Source: Bacillota bacterium (GTDB lineage Bacteria > Bacillota > Clostridia > Tissierellales > Tissierellaceae). Taken from it: a stretch of DNA of 64,000 bases. Under the pieces are notes generated by a model. That model saw only the letters and a list, made by a program, of their open reading frames with translations, had not been told where the DNA came from and did no database searches. A program made the position numbers and the translations under genes. This document shows positions 8,371 to 17,085 of this stretch, one piece after another; position 1 is the first letter of the stretch, and each line of letters starts with the position of its first letter. The DNA lies in contig JAEWGC010000036.1 of assembly GCA_023388495.1 (NCBI GenBank), positions 1 through 64,000 of the forward strand, written 5' to 3'.

Positions 8371-9435
8371 ATGGATGAAATATATGTTTTAGGATTAGGA
8401 TGCATAAGTAGTATAGGAAACTCAGCTGAAGAAGTGTGGGAGGCAATTACTAATACTGATTTTAATAGTAATGCTAACAAAGAAAATCCACATGACTTTA
8501 AAAGTAATTTGGATAGAAGTTTACGTAGGAGAGCAGACAGAGATTCATTACTAGGTTCCTATGTGGTAAATGAAGCATGTAAAGATTCACGGATAAATTT
8601 AGATGATGTAGATAGAAAACGAATTGGTACAATTTTCTCATCAGGACATGATTCAGTAGATACAAATCTAGAATTTGCTGATCAAGTTTCAGACAAGGAT
8701 GCTAGCCTTTGTAGTCCGCAGACCTTTTCAAACACTGTAACAAATGCAGCACTTGGTTATATATGCATGGAAACAGGATTCAAAGGTGTAAGCACTATGT
8801 TTTCAGCATGCAATAGCATACCCTTTACAATAAATTTACTTGATGAGGATAAAGCAGACATTATTTTTGCTGGGTATTTGGAAGGATATAGCAAGGAATT
8901 ATTTGAAAGCATCAAAGAGTATGGCTGTTTAGGCTATGATCAAGTTACGGAAGCTGCTGTATCTATTCTTTTATCTAGGAGGAGTTTTCCTACTAAAACT
9001 GGATATTGCTCCGTTAAAGGTTATTCGGAAATTAATCTTGGAATTGATCCAATAATATTTAGGGGAGAAAAGGAAGAAGATATAGGCAATCGAATTTCTA
9101 GGTGTATTCAAAATGTTGTAAGTGCATATGGCAAGGACATAGGTGTAGTATTCTCATCGGGGGGAAATAAAGATTTTAACAGGATTGAAAATCATGCTAT
9201 AAAAGAAGTATTACCTAATGCTAGATTAATAGAGAATGTCAAAGAAATATTTGGTGAGATCATGGGAGCTTCGTTGCATGTCAATCTTATGTTAGGAGCT
9301 TTATGTTTAAAGAAAGGTTTTATTCCAAACACACTATTACTAGAGGGGGAATTAACAGAATTTAAGAACATTTTAGTTAATGGATATGATGATCTTGGGA
9401 ATTATATATCAGTTCTAATTTCTAAGGTAGATTAA
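8371..9435 (+). CDS. Chain-length-factor-like ketosynthase partner (KS-beta)
   Basis: A 354-residue protein of thiolase fold, shorter and diverged from its neighbour. The nucleophile region reads FSACNS, keeping a Cys (147) at the usual place. The first His motif (NAHGTGT) is replaced by a different sequence, and the second (VGHxxGAAG) reads [10 protein letters not shown], so the His is replaced by Glu. Loss of both His should abolish condensation, which fits a chain-length factor that pairs with the KS at 7126 and sets product length. The retained Cys is unusual, since many such factors have Gln. ATG 8371 follows AGGGGAGGTG by 7 bases; the GTG at 8362 lies within the ribosome site. Confidence 0.82.
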   Translation: MDEIYVLGLGCISSIGNSAEEVWEAITNTDFNSNANKENPHDFKSNLDRSLRRRADRDSLLGSYVVNEACKDSRINLDDVDRKRIGTIFSSGHDSVDTNLEFADQVSDKDASLCSPQTFSNTVTNAALGYICMETGFKGVSTMFSACNSIPFTINLLDEDKADIIFAGYLEGYSKELFESIKEYGCLGYDQVTEAAVSILLSRRSFPTKTGYCSVKGYSEINLGIDPIIFRGEKEEDIGNRISRCIQNVVSAYGKDIGVVFSSGGNKDFNRIENHAIKEVLPNARLIENVKEIFGEIMGASLHVNLMLGALCLKKGFIPNTLLLEGELTEFKNILVNGYDDLGNYISVLISKVD

Positions 9436-9446
9436 GGAGGAGTTTG

Positions 9447-10199
9447 ATGATAGATTTTACAGATAAAAATGTCTTAGTCACTGGTAGTATAAGAGGGATT
9501 GGTAAGGAAATAGCTAAGGGATTTGTGAAATATGGAGCAAATATTGGCCTAACGTATAACAATGCTACAACAGAAGTAGTAAATAAAGTCGAGAACGAAC
9601 TCAATAGTATTAATTGTAAATCAAAGGTGATATCATATAACCTTGATGTCACCAATAGGGATGATGTAAATACATGTATAGATAATTATATAAAGGACTT
9701 TGGAACTATAGATATTATTGTTAATAATGCAGGTATTATTAAAGACAGTCTTCTTTTTTTTATGGATGATAAGGTATGGGATGATGTTATTAAGACAAAT
9801 TTGTATGGAACTTATTATGTGACTCAAAGTGTATTACCTTATATGCTAGAAAGTGGTAGTGGAGTTATAGTAAATATCAGTTCAGTAGGTGCTTTTAAGG
9901 GTAATAAGGGACAAACAAACTATAGCGCTTCAAAGGCAGGGATAATAGGGTTTACAAGAGCACTGTCAAATGAGTATGTAGGTAAAAATATAAGGGCAAA
10001 TGTAGTTGCACCAGGCTTCATTGAAACTGAAATGACAACTACACTGAATGATGAATATTATAAAGAACAAAATAAACTTATTCCAATGGGACGTTTTGGA
10101 CAAGCAGAAGAGGTAGCGAATGTTGTACTGTTTCTAGCAAGTTCTAGTGCTTCCTATATAACTGGACAAACTATAGTCGTAGACGGTGGTTTAACATAA
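9447..10199 (+). CDS. 3-oxoacyl-ACP reductase (FabG-like ketoreductase)
   Basis: A 250-residue short-chain dehydrogenase that reduces the beta-keto group with NADPH. It has the nucleotide motif TGSIRGIG, then NNAG, and the catalytic set Ser146, Tyr159, Lys163 (SS...YSASK). The C-terminal GQTIVVDGG is typical of FabG. The ribosome site AAGGAGG supports ATG 9447 and not the TTG at 9444. It follows the KS pair after 11 bases and works with the downstream dehydratase to give a double bond after each extension. Sequence alone cannot separate a pathway-specific ketoreductase from a second FabG; the context favours the former. Confidence 0.9.
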   Translation: MIDFTDKNVLVTGSIRGIGKEIAKGFVKYGANIGLTYNNATTEVVNKVENELNSINCKSKVISYNLDVTNRDDVNTCIDNYIKDFGTIDIIVNNAGIIKDSLLFFMDDKVWDDVIKTNLYGTYYVTQSVLPYMLESGSGVIVNISSVGAFKGNKGQTNYSASKAGIIGFTRALSNEYVGKNIRANVVAPGFIETEMTTTLNDEYYKEQNKLIPMGRFGQAEEVANVVLFLASSSASYITGQTIVVDGGLT

Positions 10200-10224
10200 T
10201 AGTATTATGAAGAAAGGTGAAATT

Positions 10225-10671
10225 ATGGAGTATATTCTAAATGCAACACAAATAATGAAAATTATCCCACATAGATATCCTTTTCTTTTATTAGATGGTA
10301 TTTTAGTAATCGAAGGGCAGGAAAAAATCATAGGAGTTAAGAATTTTACGGTAAATGAGCAGTATTTTCAAGGACATTTTCCAGGTGAAATGGTAGTTCC
10401 AGGTGTTTTGATTGTTGAGTCATTAGCCCAGGTTTCTGCTGTACTCTTATCTGTTGAGAAAGATGGTATATATAAAAAGAGTAATATTGGATATCTTGTG
10501 AATATTAATAAATTCAAATTTTTAAAGAAGGTTATTCCAGGGTATAGCATCTTATTAATGTCAGAAGTTATAGAAAGATTTGATAACATTGCAAAGTTAG
10601 CTGTTAAGGCACTATTAAATGATGAGGTTGTATGTCAGGGAGAGATTGTTATAAAAGAGAATAATGGCTAA
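10225..10671 (+). CDS. 3-hydroxyacyl-ACP dehydratase (FabZ-like)
   Basis: A 148-residue hot-dog dehydratase. The catalytic His16 lies in IIPHRYPFLLLD, and the Glu65 lies in PGVLIVESLAQ after the GHFPGEMVVPG loop, the standard FabZ site. It removes water from 3-hydroxyacyl-ACP to give the trans-2-enoyl chain. ATG 10225 is chosen because AAAGGTGA precedes it and FabZ proteins start just before this point; ATG 10207 would add six residues unlike the family. No enoyl reductase gene follows, so double bonds should persist in the product. It overlaps no neighbour; the transporter gene begins 19 bases on. Confidence 0.92.
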   Translation: MEYILNATQIMKIIPHRYPFLLLDGILVIEGQEKIIGVKNFTVNEQYFQGHFPGEMVVPGVLIVESLAQVSAVLLSVEKDGIYKKSNIGYLVNINKFKFLKKVIPGYSILLMSEVIERFDNIAKLAVKALLNDEVVCQGEIVIKENNG

Positions 10672-10690
10672 GGAAAGGAGGAAATCCGAT

Positions 10691-12580
10691 ATGAAAAAAA
10701 TCACACAATTAATCATTGAGAGAAAAACAAGAGAACAAAAATTCGTTTTTATTGCATATGTTATGAATGTTATAATAGTGTCAATCTTTCTTATGTTGGC
10801 TACTGGAATTAGTGATCTGACAAACGAGTCATTAAGCAAAAATGACTTTGAACAGGTAACTGCAATTTTAGCATCAGTTATATTTGTTTCAATTATAACC
10901 ATTATATTTTTCCAGTGGATAATCTCAATGCAATTTAGAGCATTGTTTCATAGTAGAAAGCAATTTAATAATAACATGAGGCTAATGGGGTTAAAAAAAA
11001 GTAAGTTGTTACGTGTATATATTTCAGAATTATTATATATGCAAATATATGCAGTTCCCTTAGGTTGTTTGATTTCTCAAATTGCCTTTTATATCTTGGG
11101 ACAATCTCTTGATTTAAATAGAAAGCTGATTAGCATTGATAAGTTAATATTGGCAATTCTGATAAATCTTATAGTAATTTGCTTATCTGTGTTAATTACA
11201 TTTAGGAAATTGGTTAAGAGAGATGTAATTATGGAGATCAGGGGTACAGATGATAGTAATATATATCAAGGGTTAAGTAAAAGACAGATACTCAATAGCG
11301 TTCTTGGGATCATTGCTATAGGTATGGGAATATATTTTAAGAGAACTTCAGGTGATGCTAAAACAGTTGCAATGGCGAATATGGGATATTCTATAGGCCT
11401 TACTCTTTTATATGATTTAATTATTGTAATCTTACATAAATTAATTGATAGGATAGCAAAGAAAACTCAGAACTACAATCTACTATTTTCTGAGAATATT
11501 AATTTTGGATATTTTAAAAAGGTAAAGGTATCAAGTTTTATCATTATCTATGGTGTTACAATATTTTTAGGGTTACAGATGATGTATATGACCATTAGGG
11601 AAATAGGAAGTAATGTTGTCAAAGAAAATATACATTATTCACATATAATTGAATATATCGATGAAATTTGTAATGGGGAAGACCAGAATGTAGATGATGC
11701 CTTTTATGGGCTTAGATATAAGACTAAAACTCCTTCAGGTTCTAATATCTATGTGAGTGGTATAAATTCACAGTTTATCAATGGTTATGAGAATATAAAG
11801 ATTAGTTCTACCATATATGAGAATTTAGAATTTATGGAGAATAATTCATTTGATAGAGCTGATTGGAATGGAATAATAATGCCAGATTATTATCTATCAA
11901 AAGGTAATATTGGAGATGAAATTACGATAAATATTGAAGGGATAGATGTTAGTTTTAGGATAATTGCTGGTTATAACTCAAACAATTTAGGAAACATGAC
12001 AAGTTTTGTTAGTTCGGATTATTTAAAACATAAATTGAAAAAAGAGAATTCATATAATGTAGTATATTTGAAAGACTTAAGTAAATTTTCCGAGGCCAGT
12101 AGTGATATTGAGTATTCAATATATAGTAAAGAGGATCTAGAATTGGAAAGCTATGCTAAGGCTGTTAATGGAACAACATTAATCGAAATAGTTTCAATAT
12201 TTATAGTAATCTTTGCTATTCTTTCCTTGGTTAATTTCTTTATAATAACCTCAGGAAGTAATATTATAGATATTTCAAGATTTCGTGGAGCAGGTATGTC
12301 AAGATCCTCAACGATTAAGGTATATATGTATCATGCAACTCTACCAACAGTAGTTGCTTTTATATTTGCTATACCATCGATTTATATTTTTGAAATTATT
12401 GGTTGCTATTTAATGCTTCCTGCAGATTATTATGTAAACGGAATGATATATAAGCCTATTTTTGTACTAGGGGTTTTTGCTTTATTTATAGTTGTATCAA
12501 TTTTTACACAGTATATAACAATAAGGAAGTCATTGGCAACAGCTAATTATATAAGAGTACTGAGAGATGTTGATGTATAG
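10691..12580 (+). CDS. FtsX-like ABC transporter permease
   Basis: A 629-residue membrane protein with an N-terminal helix, a group of membrane segments around residues 20-260 and another at the C-terminus, separated by a large extracellular part (about residues 300-500). It ends in an FtsX core (IIDISRFRGAGMSRSST). This BceB/MacB-type layout is used to export or resist antimicrobial peptides and lipids. ATG 10691 follows AAAGGAGGAAAT; the in-frame ATG at 10664 overlaps the previous gene. Its ATPase is encoded 40 bases downstream. In this cluster it probably exports the mature product or protects the producer. Confidence 0.85.
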   Translation: MKKITQLIIERKTREQKFVFIAYVMNVIIVSIFLMLATGISDLTNESLSKNDFEQVTAILASVIFVSIITIIFFQWIISMQFRALFHSRKQFNNNMRLMGLKKSKLLRVYISELLYMQIYAVPLGCLISQIAFYILGQSLDLNRKLISIDKLILAILINLIVICLSVLITFRKLVKRDVIMEIRGTDDSNIYQGLSKRQILNSVLGIIAIGMGIYFKRTSGDAKTVAMANMGYSIGLTLLYDLIIVILHKLIDRIAKKTQNYNLLFSENINFGYFKKVKVSSFIIIYGVTIFLGLQMMYMTIREIGSNVVKENIHYSHIIEYIDEICNGEDQNVDDAFYGLRYKTKTPSGSNIYVSGINSQFINGYENIKISSTIYENLEFMENNSFDRADWNGIIMPDYYLSKGNIGDEITINIEGIDVSFRIIAGYNSNNLGNMTSFVSSDYLKHKLKKENSYNVVYLKDLSKFSEASSDIEYSIYSKEDLELESYAKAVNGTTLIEIVSIFIVIFAILSLVNFFIITSGSNIIDISRFRGAGMSRSSTIKVYMYHATLPTVVAFIFAIPSIYIFEIIGCYLMLPADYYVNGMIYKPIFVLGVFALFIVVSIFTQYITIRKSLATANYIRVLRDVDV

Positions 12581-12620
12581 AAATAGGATAAAATTATAAT
12601 AGGTTGGAGATGAGCGAATT

Positions 12621-13328
12621 ATGGACAATAAGATAATAGTGAAGCTTGAAAACTTAAATTATGATGTTATGGATGGGAATATTAAAAGGAAAATATTGAA
12701 GGATATAAATTATTCTTTTATTGAGAATTCTATAACTACAATTTCTGGTCCGTCTGGTTCAGGGAAAACCACACTTTTATATGCAATTGCCGGATTGATA
12801 GGTGGTATTGATGGAAATGTACTTATAGATGGTTTTCAAATTAACAACGATTCTGAAGAAAAACGAGATTTATTTAGGTTAAACAATATTAGTATGATTT
12901 TTCAAAATTTAAATTTATTCTCGTTTATGAATGTAGAAGATAATATATTAGTACCATATTATATTAAAAATAATAAGGTAGACACAGGAGTGTATGAAAA
13001 AATCTCCGAATATTTAGAGCTTATGAATCTGGGACAAATACAGAAAAAGGCTATTCAATCCTTATCGGGTGGTGAACAACAAAGAGTTGCAATAATTAGA
13101 GCAATAATTGCAGAGCCTAAGGTAATACTTTGTGATGAGCCAACAGCTAGCTTAGATAGAGAGAATATTGATATATTTATTAACACACTGTTAAAGATAA
13201 AAGAAAAGACAAAAGCTACAGTGATTATAGTAACCCATGATGAAAGGGTTTTTAAATGTGGAGAAAATAAAGTATATATGTCAGATGGATATCTAGAAAG
13301 TCAAGTGAATGATTACTCAATTCAATAA
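12621..13328 (+). CDS. ABC transporter ATPase (LolD/MacB-type)
   Basis: A 235-residue ATPase with Walker A GPSGSGKTTL, Q-loop MIFQNLNLF, signature LSGGEQQRVA, Walker B VILCDEPTA and switch His in VTHDE. It belongs to the class that powers FtsX-like permeases and is the partner of the gene just upstream. The ATG at 12621 is preceded by TTGGAGATGAGCG. A YydI/YydJ-like pair beside a radical SAM maturase and an M50 peptidase is the same set as the B. subtilis epipeptide system, which supports a role in peptide export or self-protection. Confidence 0.92.
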   Translation: MDNKIIVKLENLNYDVMDGNIKRKILKDINYSFIENSITTISGPSGSGKTTLLYAIAGLIGGIDGNVLIDGFQINNDSEEKRDLFRLNNISMIFQNLNLFSFMNVEDNILVPYYIKNNKVDTGVYEKISEYLELMNLGQIQKKAIQSLSGGEQQRVAIIRAIIAEPKVILCDEPTASLDRENIDIFINTLLKIKEKTKATVIIVTHDERVFKCGENKVYMSDGYLESQVNDYSIQ

Positions 13329-13363
13329 TATTATTTTAAAGTATTTTATTGGAGGACTATTTA

Positions 13364-14287
13364 ATGGATAAAATTGCATTTATATTTCCTGGACAAGGAG
13401 TACAAAAAATTGGAATGGGCAAAGACATTTATGAGAATTATTCATGTGCTCGAAAAATATATGATAGGGTATCAGAAGCGACTAATATGGATATAGCAAG
13501 CCTTTGTTTTGAAGAAAATGATAAAATAAATATAACAGAATTTACTCAAGTTGCTCTATTAACAACGGAGTTGGCTATTTTAGAAGTAGTATGTAATGTT
13601 GGGCTAAAACCAGACGTATGTGCAGGATTGAGTATAGGTGAATATTCTGCTTTAGTTGCTACTGAAGCAATTTCAATAGAGGATGCTGCTAGACTTGTAA
13701 AAAAGAGAGGAAATTTAATGCATAATGCAATGCCCGAAGGTAATGGGACTATGTCCGCTATTTTGGGATTAGAGACAGACATTGTAGAAGGGCTTTGTAA
13801 GAATGCAGATGGAATTGTAGAAGTAGCAAATTATAATTCACCAGTTCAAACGGTGATATCAGGTGAAAAGCATGCAGTTAAAAGTATTACAGATATCATA
13901 GAAGAAGAATATATGGCTATGGTGGTAGAGTTAAATGTAAGTGGCGCATTTCATTCCTCTTTACTAGAATCAGCTGGAGAAGCCCTATCCAAAGAAATAA
14001 AGATAACCAAGTTTGCTGATCCCAAGATAGCATATGTTGCAAATTTAACTGCAGAACTAATTTTCAATAAAGAACAAATAGGGGAGTTGTTGGTGAAACA
14101 AGTTTCAAATCCAGTTCTTTGGCAGAAAAGTGTTAAAAGAATGATTGATCATGGAGTAAATACCTTTATTGAAATAGGGCCAGGAAAGACATTAGCTGGA
14201 TTTAACAAGGAAATTGACCGTAATGTTAAAACAATAAATTTGAGAAATTTGGAGGATATACATAGAAATCTGAATAGAAAGGAATAA
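13364..14287 (+). CDS. Malonyl-CoA:ACP transacylase (FabD-like)
   Basis: A 307-residue acyltransferase with the motif FPGQGVQKIGMG at the N-terminus, the nucleophile elbow GLSIGEYSA (Ser90) and catalytic His197 in GAFHSSLL, all at spacings close to E. coli FabD. It loads malonyl units onto the cluster's ACP. ATG 13364 follows GGAGG by 8 bases; an upstream in-frame TTG overlaps that ribosome site. It closes the operon, and a strong hairpin terminator follows. A dedicated transacylase completes the minimal set (MAT, KS/CLF, ACP, KR, DH, TE, PPTase) for a chain made independently of housekeeping fatty-acid synthesis. Confidence 0.93.
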   Translation: MDKIAFIFPGQGVQKIGMGKDIYENYSCARKIYDRVSEATNMDIASLCFEENDKINITEFTQVALLTTELAILEVVCNVGLKPDVCAGLSIGEYSALVATEAISIEDAARLVKKRGNLMHNAMPEGNGTMSAILGLETDIVEGLCKNADGIVEVANYNSPVQTVISGEKHAVKSITDIIEEEYMAMVVELNVSGAFHSSLLESAGEALSKEIKITKFADPKIAYVANLTAELIFNKEQIGELLVKQVSNPVLWQKSVKRMIDHGVNTFIEIGPGKTLAGFNKEIDRNVKTINLRNLEDIHRNLNRKE

Positions 14288-14341
14288 CTATGTATTCAAA
14301 CAGAAGGTTCCTTTGGAAAATTAACTAAAAATATGCAAAGA

Positions 14342-14390
14342 TAGGGCTACACACCAGAAGTTTTTAAATGCTAGTGTGCAGCCCTATTTT
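14342..14390. terminator. Terminator at the end of the biosynthetic operon
   Basis: A stem of about 16 positions with two mismatches (TAGGGCTACACACCAG against CTAGTGTGCAGCCCTA), followed on the + strand by ATTTTTACTC. It ends the + strand operon, and because the DUF4349 gene converges on it, it may also serve that gene. Confidence 0.8.
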
Positions 14391-15310
14391 TACTCTTTAT
14401 TTATATCATCTTTAGAAAAATTATTTTTTCTCTTTTTCATAAACTTCCATACCATATAGGCAATAACACCTATAATTAGTCCATATGGAAGGAAATAAAT
14501 TATTGATATAACTAGATTTTCAATATCACGTCCAAAATAATAAACTGAGTCTTTAAGGGCGTTTGCCACCTTAGTCCAGAAAGGAGTTTTTATATTCTCT
14601 CCAGGAGTTAGTTTTGCCACTTCTTCAAGTTGGAAATGAACAGTACTATAATTCACCTTATCATCCATATCCATTATATTGGCAGTAAGATTTTCTTTTT
14701 CGTAGATAATATTACTAAGTTGATTTTCAAGAGCTATTATATCTTCCATTTTCTGTGCATTCTCTAGTAAGGCAAGTATTCTTCCCTCTTTTACCTCTAA
14801 GACCTTGAGTCTTGATTCCGTATCTCTATACTGTTTAGTAATATCTACCTTAGAAGTGTTTTCAGAGATTATATTTCCTATTTCCTTTAGATCATTTTTA
14901 AAAGCTTGTAGATTTTCCCTAGGAACTCTAATTGAGTATTCTGAGTATTTTAACCCAGTAGAATAAATATAGTTATTATAGGAGATATTAGAGTTTTCAA
15001 TATAGCCTTTGTATTTACTTATGAGAGTATTTAATTTTTGGGCAGTATTCATAAATTCTTTGGTTTGCATAGAGATGGATACTGTAGTGATTATCTTATC
15101 AGGTTCTATTAATCCATGTTCTTCCTTAAGCTCTTCATCCATTGGTGCCGATTCAGGTGAACTGCTATCTGTTCCCCTTGCTGATTCAGCAGGAGCCACA
15201 TTTTGAATAGCCTTATCATAGGATTTAGCTTTTTTAGCACTACACCCCGTAACGATCAAAGTAAAAGATAAGACTAAAGCCATTATAAAAATCAATTTTC
15301 TATTTCTCAT
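14390..15310 (-). CDS. DUF4349-domain lipoprotein
   Basis: A 306-residue protein with a lipoprotein signal (hydrophobic helix then VTGC, the lipobox Cys), a long extracellular DUF4349 domain, a coiled-coil stretch around residues 150-210 (ESRLKVLEVKEGRILALLENA) and a C-terminal membrane helix followed by KKRKN. The role of DUF4349 proteins is unknown; an envelope function is likely. The second ATG (15310) is preferred because AAAGGAG overlaps the first (15319). This is the intact copy whose decayed twin lies at 482-835 on the far side of the cluster. The flippase gene is divergently placed upstream in the same direction. Confidence 0.88.
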   Translation of the reverse strand: MRNRKLIFIMALVLSFTLIVTGCSAKKAKSYDKAIQNVAPAESARGTDSSSPESAPMDEELKEEHGLIEPDKIITTVSISMQTKEFMNTAQKLNTLISKYKGYIENSNISYNNYIYSTGLKYSEYSIRVPRENLQAFKNDLKEIGNIISENTSKVDITKQYRDTESRLKVLEVKEGRILALLENAQKMEDIIALENQLSNIIYEKENLTANIMDMDDKVNYSTVHFQLEEVAKLTPGENIKTPFWTKVANALKDSVYYFGRDIENLVISIIYFLPYGLIIGVIAYMVWKFMKKRKNNFSKDDINKE

Positions 15311-15386
15311 AATCCTCATCTCCTTTGATTAGATTATACAATAAATTGGTAAATTAAGAGTTACAAAAAACTTACAATAATAAAGA

Positions 15387-16928
15387 TTACTTAACTTTAA
15401 ATAATCTTTTAAAGAAGTTCTTAGGTACAGCTCGAGTCAAGATCAATATAAAGACATAAGCTACAGAACCAACTAATATGCTAGATGCAAATCCTAGAGG
15501 AGTAGTATCTTTGAGGTTTTCTAAATTATAGGTAGATATATAAATAGCCCAAACCATAAAGAGAGAAGCAAATAAAGGCTTTCCTATTGTATCTAAATAA
15601 TCAATATTAAGTTTAATTACAGTTCTTAAGACAATTAAATCTAAAATAATAGTGACTATTATAGATACATAAAAGGCGATAAAAAAGCCATTGATCCCAA
15701 ACCTTGGATCTCCCACTAATATATAAATAAGGATAACTCTAATAATCATACCGATAATTCCATTGATAGTATCATTTACTTGTTTATTTAATCCTAGAAG
15801 TACACCAGAAATTATATGCTGTATTGCCATAAAGATAGTACCAAAAGCCATTATATATATGTAAGGAGCAACTTGGATGTCCTTATATAAAAAAATTGCC
15901 AAGGGCTTAGAGAAAACAGTATATACTGCTGTCAATGGGAAGGCTACAAGAACTGTGGCCTTAATGGATAACTGTACATTTCTTCTTATATCCTTATATC
16001 TTTTGCGGGCTATTTGCTCAGATAAATTTGGGATTAAATTAATGACTAATGCAGATGTAACTATAAATGATAAATGAATTAGAGGCATAGCCATTCCCAT
16101 AATTCGCCCAAAGGTAGCAATGGACTCAGAGTTAGTGTATCCAGCAGCTATAAGTCGATTAGGGATTAGAATTGTATTGGTAAATCTAAAAATAACCCCA
16201 AATGACCCAGCAATAGTTAAGGGAATCGACATAGATAAAATCTTTAAAAATGAAGGCAGAGTGCTTTCTCTATAAGTTGAATGTTTAGTTTTCTTTTTAT
16301 ATAAATGTCTTTTAGAGAATAGGGACCATAATAAATCAAAAAATTCTCCAATGCTAATACCAAGTATGGCTATTATAGCACCATTAATAGGGTCTTTTGG
16401 TCGTATATAATAAAGAATAGCTAGAACTATAACAAACCTAGTTACATGTTCAATTATTTGAGCAATACTAGGTGTTACCATGTTTTTCATCCCATAAAAA
16501 TAGGCTTTTAAAATATTACTTATAGAAAGGATAATAATTGCTGGAACCATAAAGTATACTCCAAGAATCATATCCTTATTCTTTAACATTTTTATGGAGA
16601 TGAATTCAGAAAAATATAATAGTATTCCACTAAGTAAAACAGCAAGAAATAAATTGAAAATAAATGTGGCTCTAAATATACCCTCAACATTGTTAGAATT
16701 GCTTTTGGAATTCTCCTCTGCTATTACCTTTGTCATAGAGGTAGGAATTCCAGAAATAGTTAGGATTAAAAAGGTCATAAGAGTAGACATGGCGATTTGA
16801 AACAATCCCATTGCCTCTGCACCTAAAAGATTAGACAAAAGCACATCATAAGCAAATCCAATAATTCTCATAAAGAAATTCATAAATACCATAAAAATCG
16901 ATCCATAGATAAAACTATTTTTATTCAA
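15387..16928 (-). CDS. spoVB: Polysaccharide/lipid flippase of the MVF superfamily (SpoVB-like)
   Basis: A 513-residue protein with about 14 membrane segments. The start SFIYGSIFMVFMNFFMRIIGFAYDV and the PTSMTKVIAE motif after the second helix are typical of SpoVB and related oligosaccharidyl-lipid flippases. SpoVB supports spore cortex synthesis by moving lipid-linked precursors across the membrane. The ATG at 16928 is preceded by ACGAGGTGATATT. The gene is followed on the same strand by the DUF4349 gene after 77 bases. Several paralogues usually exist in clostridia, so the exact paralogue is not certain. Confidence 0.8.
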   Translation of the reverse strand: MNKNSFIYGSIFMVFMNFFMRIIGFAYDVLLSNLLGAEAMGLFQIAMSTLMTFLILTISGIPTSMTKVIAEENSKSNSNNVEGIFRATFIFNLFLAVLLSGILLYFSEFISIKMLKNKDMILGVYFMVPAIIILSISNILKAYFYGMKNMVTPSIAQIIEHVTRFVIVLAILYYIRPKDPINGAIIAILGISIGEFFDLLWSLFSKRHLYKKKTKHSTYRESTLPSFLKILSMSIPLTIAGSFGVIFRFTNTILIPNRLIAAGYTNSESIATFGRIMGMAMPLIHLSFIVTSALVINLIPNLSEQIARKRYKDIRRNVQLSIKATVLVAFPLTAVYTVFSKPLAIFLYKDIQVAPYIYIMAFGTIFMAIQHIISGVLLGLNKQVNDTINGIIGMIIRVILIYILVGDPRFGINGFFIAFYVSIIVTIILDLIVLRTVIKLNIDYLDTIGKPLFASLFMVWAIYISTYNLENLKDTTPLGFASSILVGSVAYVFILILTRAVPKNFFKRLFKVK

Positions 16929-17085
16929 AATATCACCTCGTAAAAAATAATTCCATATCTATTTATATGTTAAGTGAACGATAAAATTCTAAGAGGATTT
17001 GCTAAGTAGACTATTCGTATTGTAGATAAGATTTTTGGATGATATAATATAGTTTCAAACAATAAAAATTTAACAAGGAGGCAAT

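Noticed and set aside
7126..10671. Housekeeping fatty-acid synthesis operon
   Set aside because: No fabH, accBC, fabK or fapR; a KS-beta-like protein, own PPTase and the neighbouring peptide genes point to a specialised pathway.
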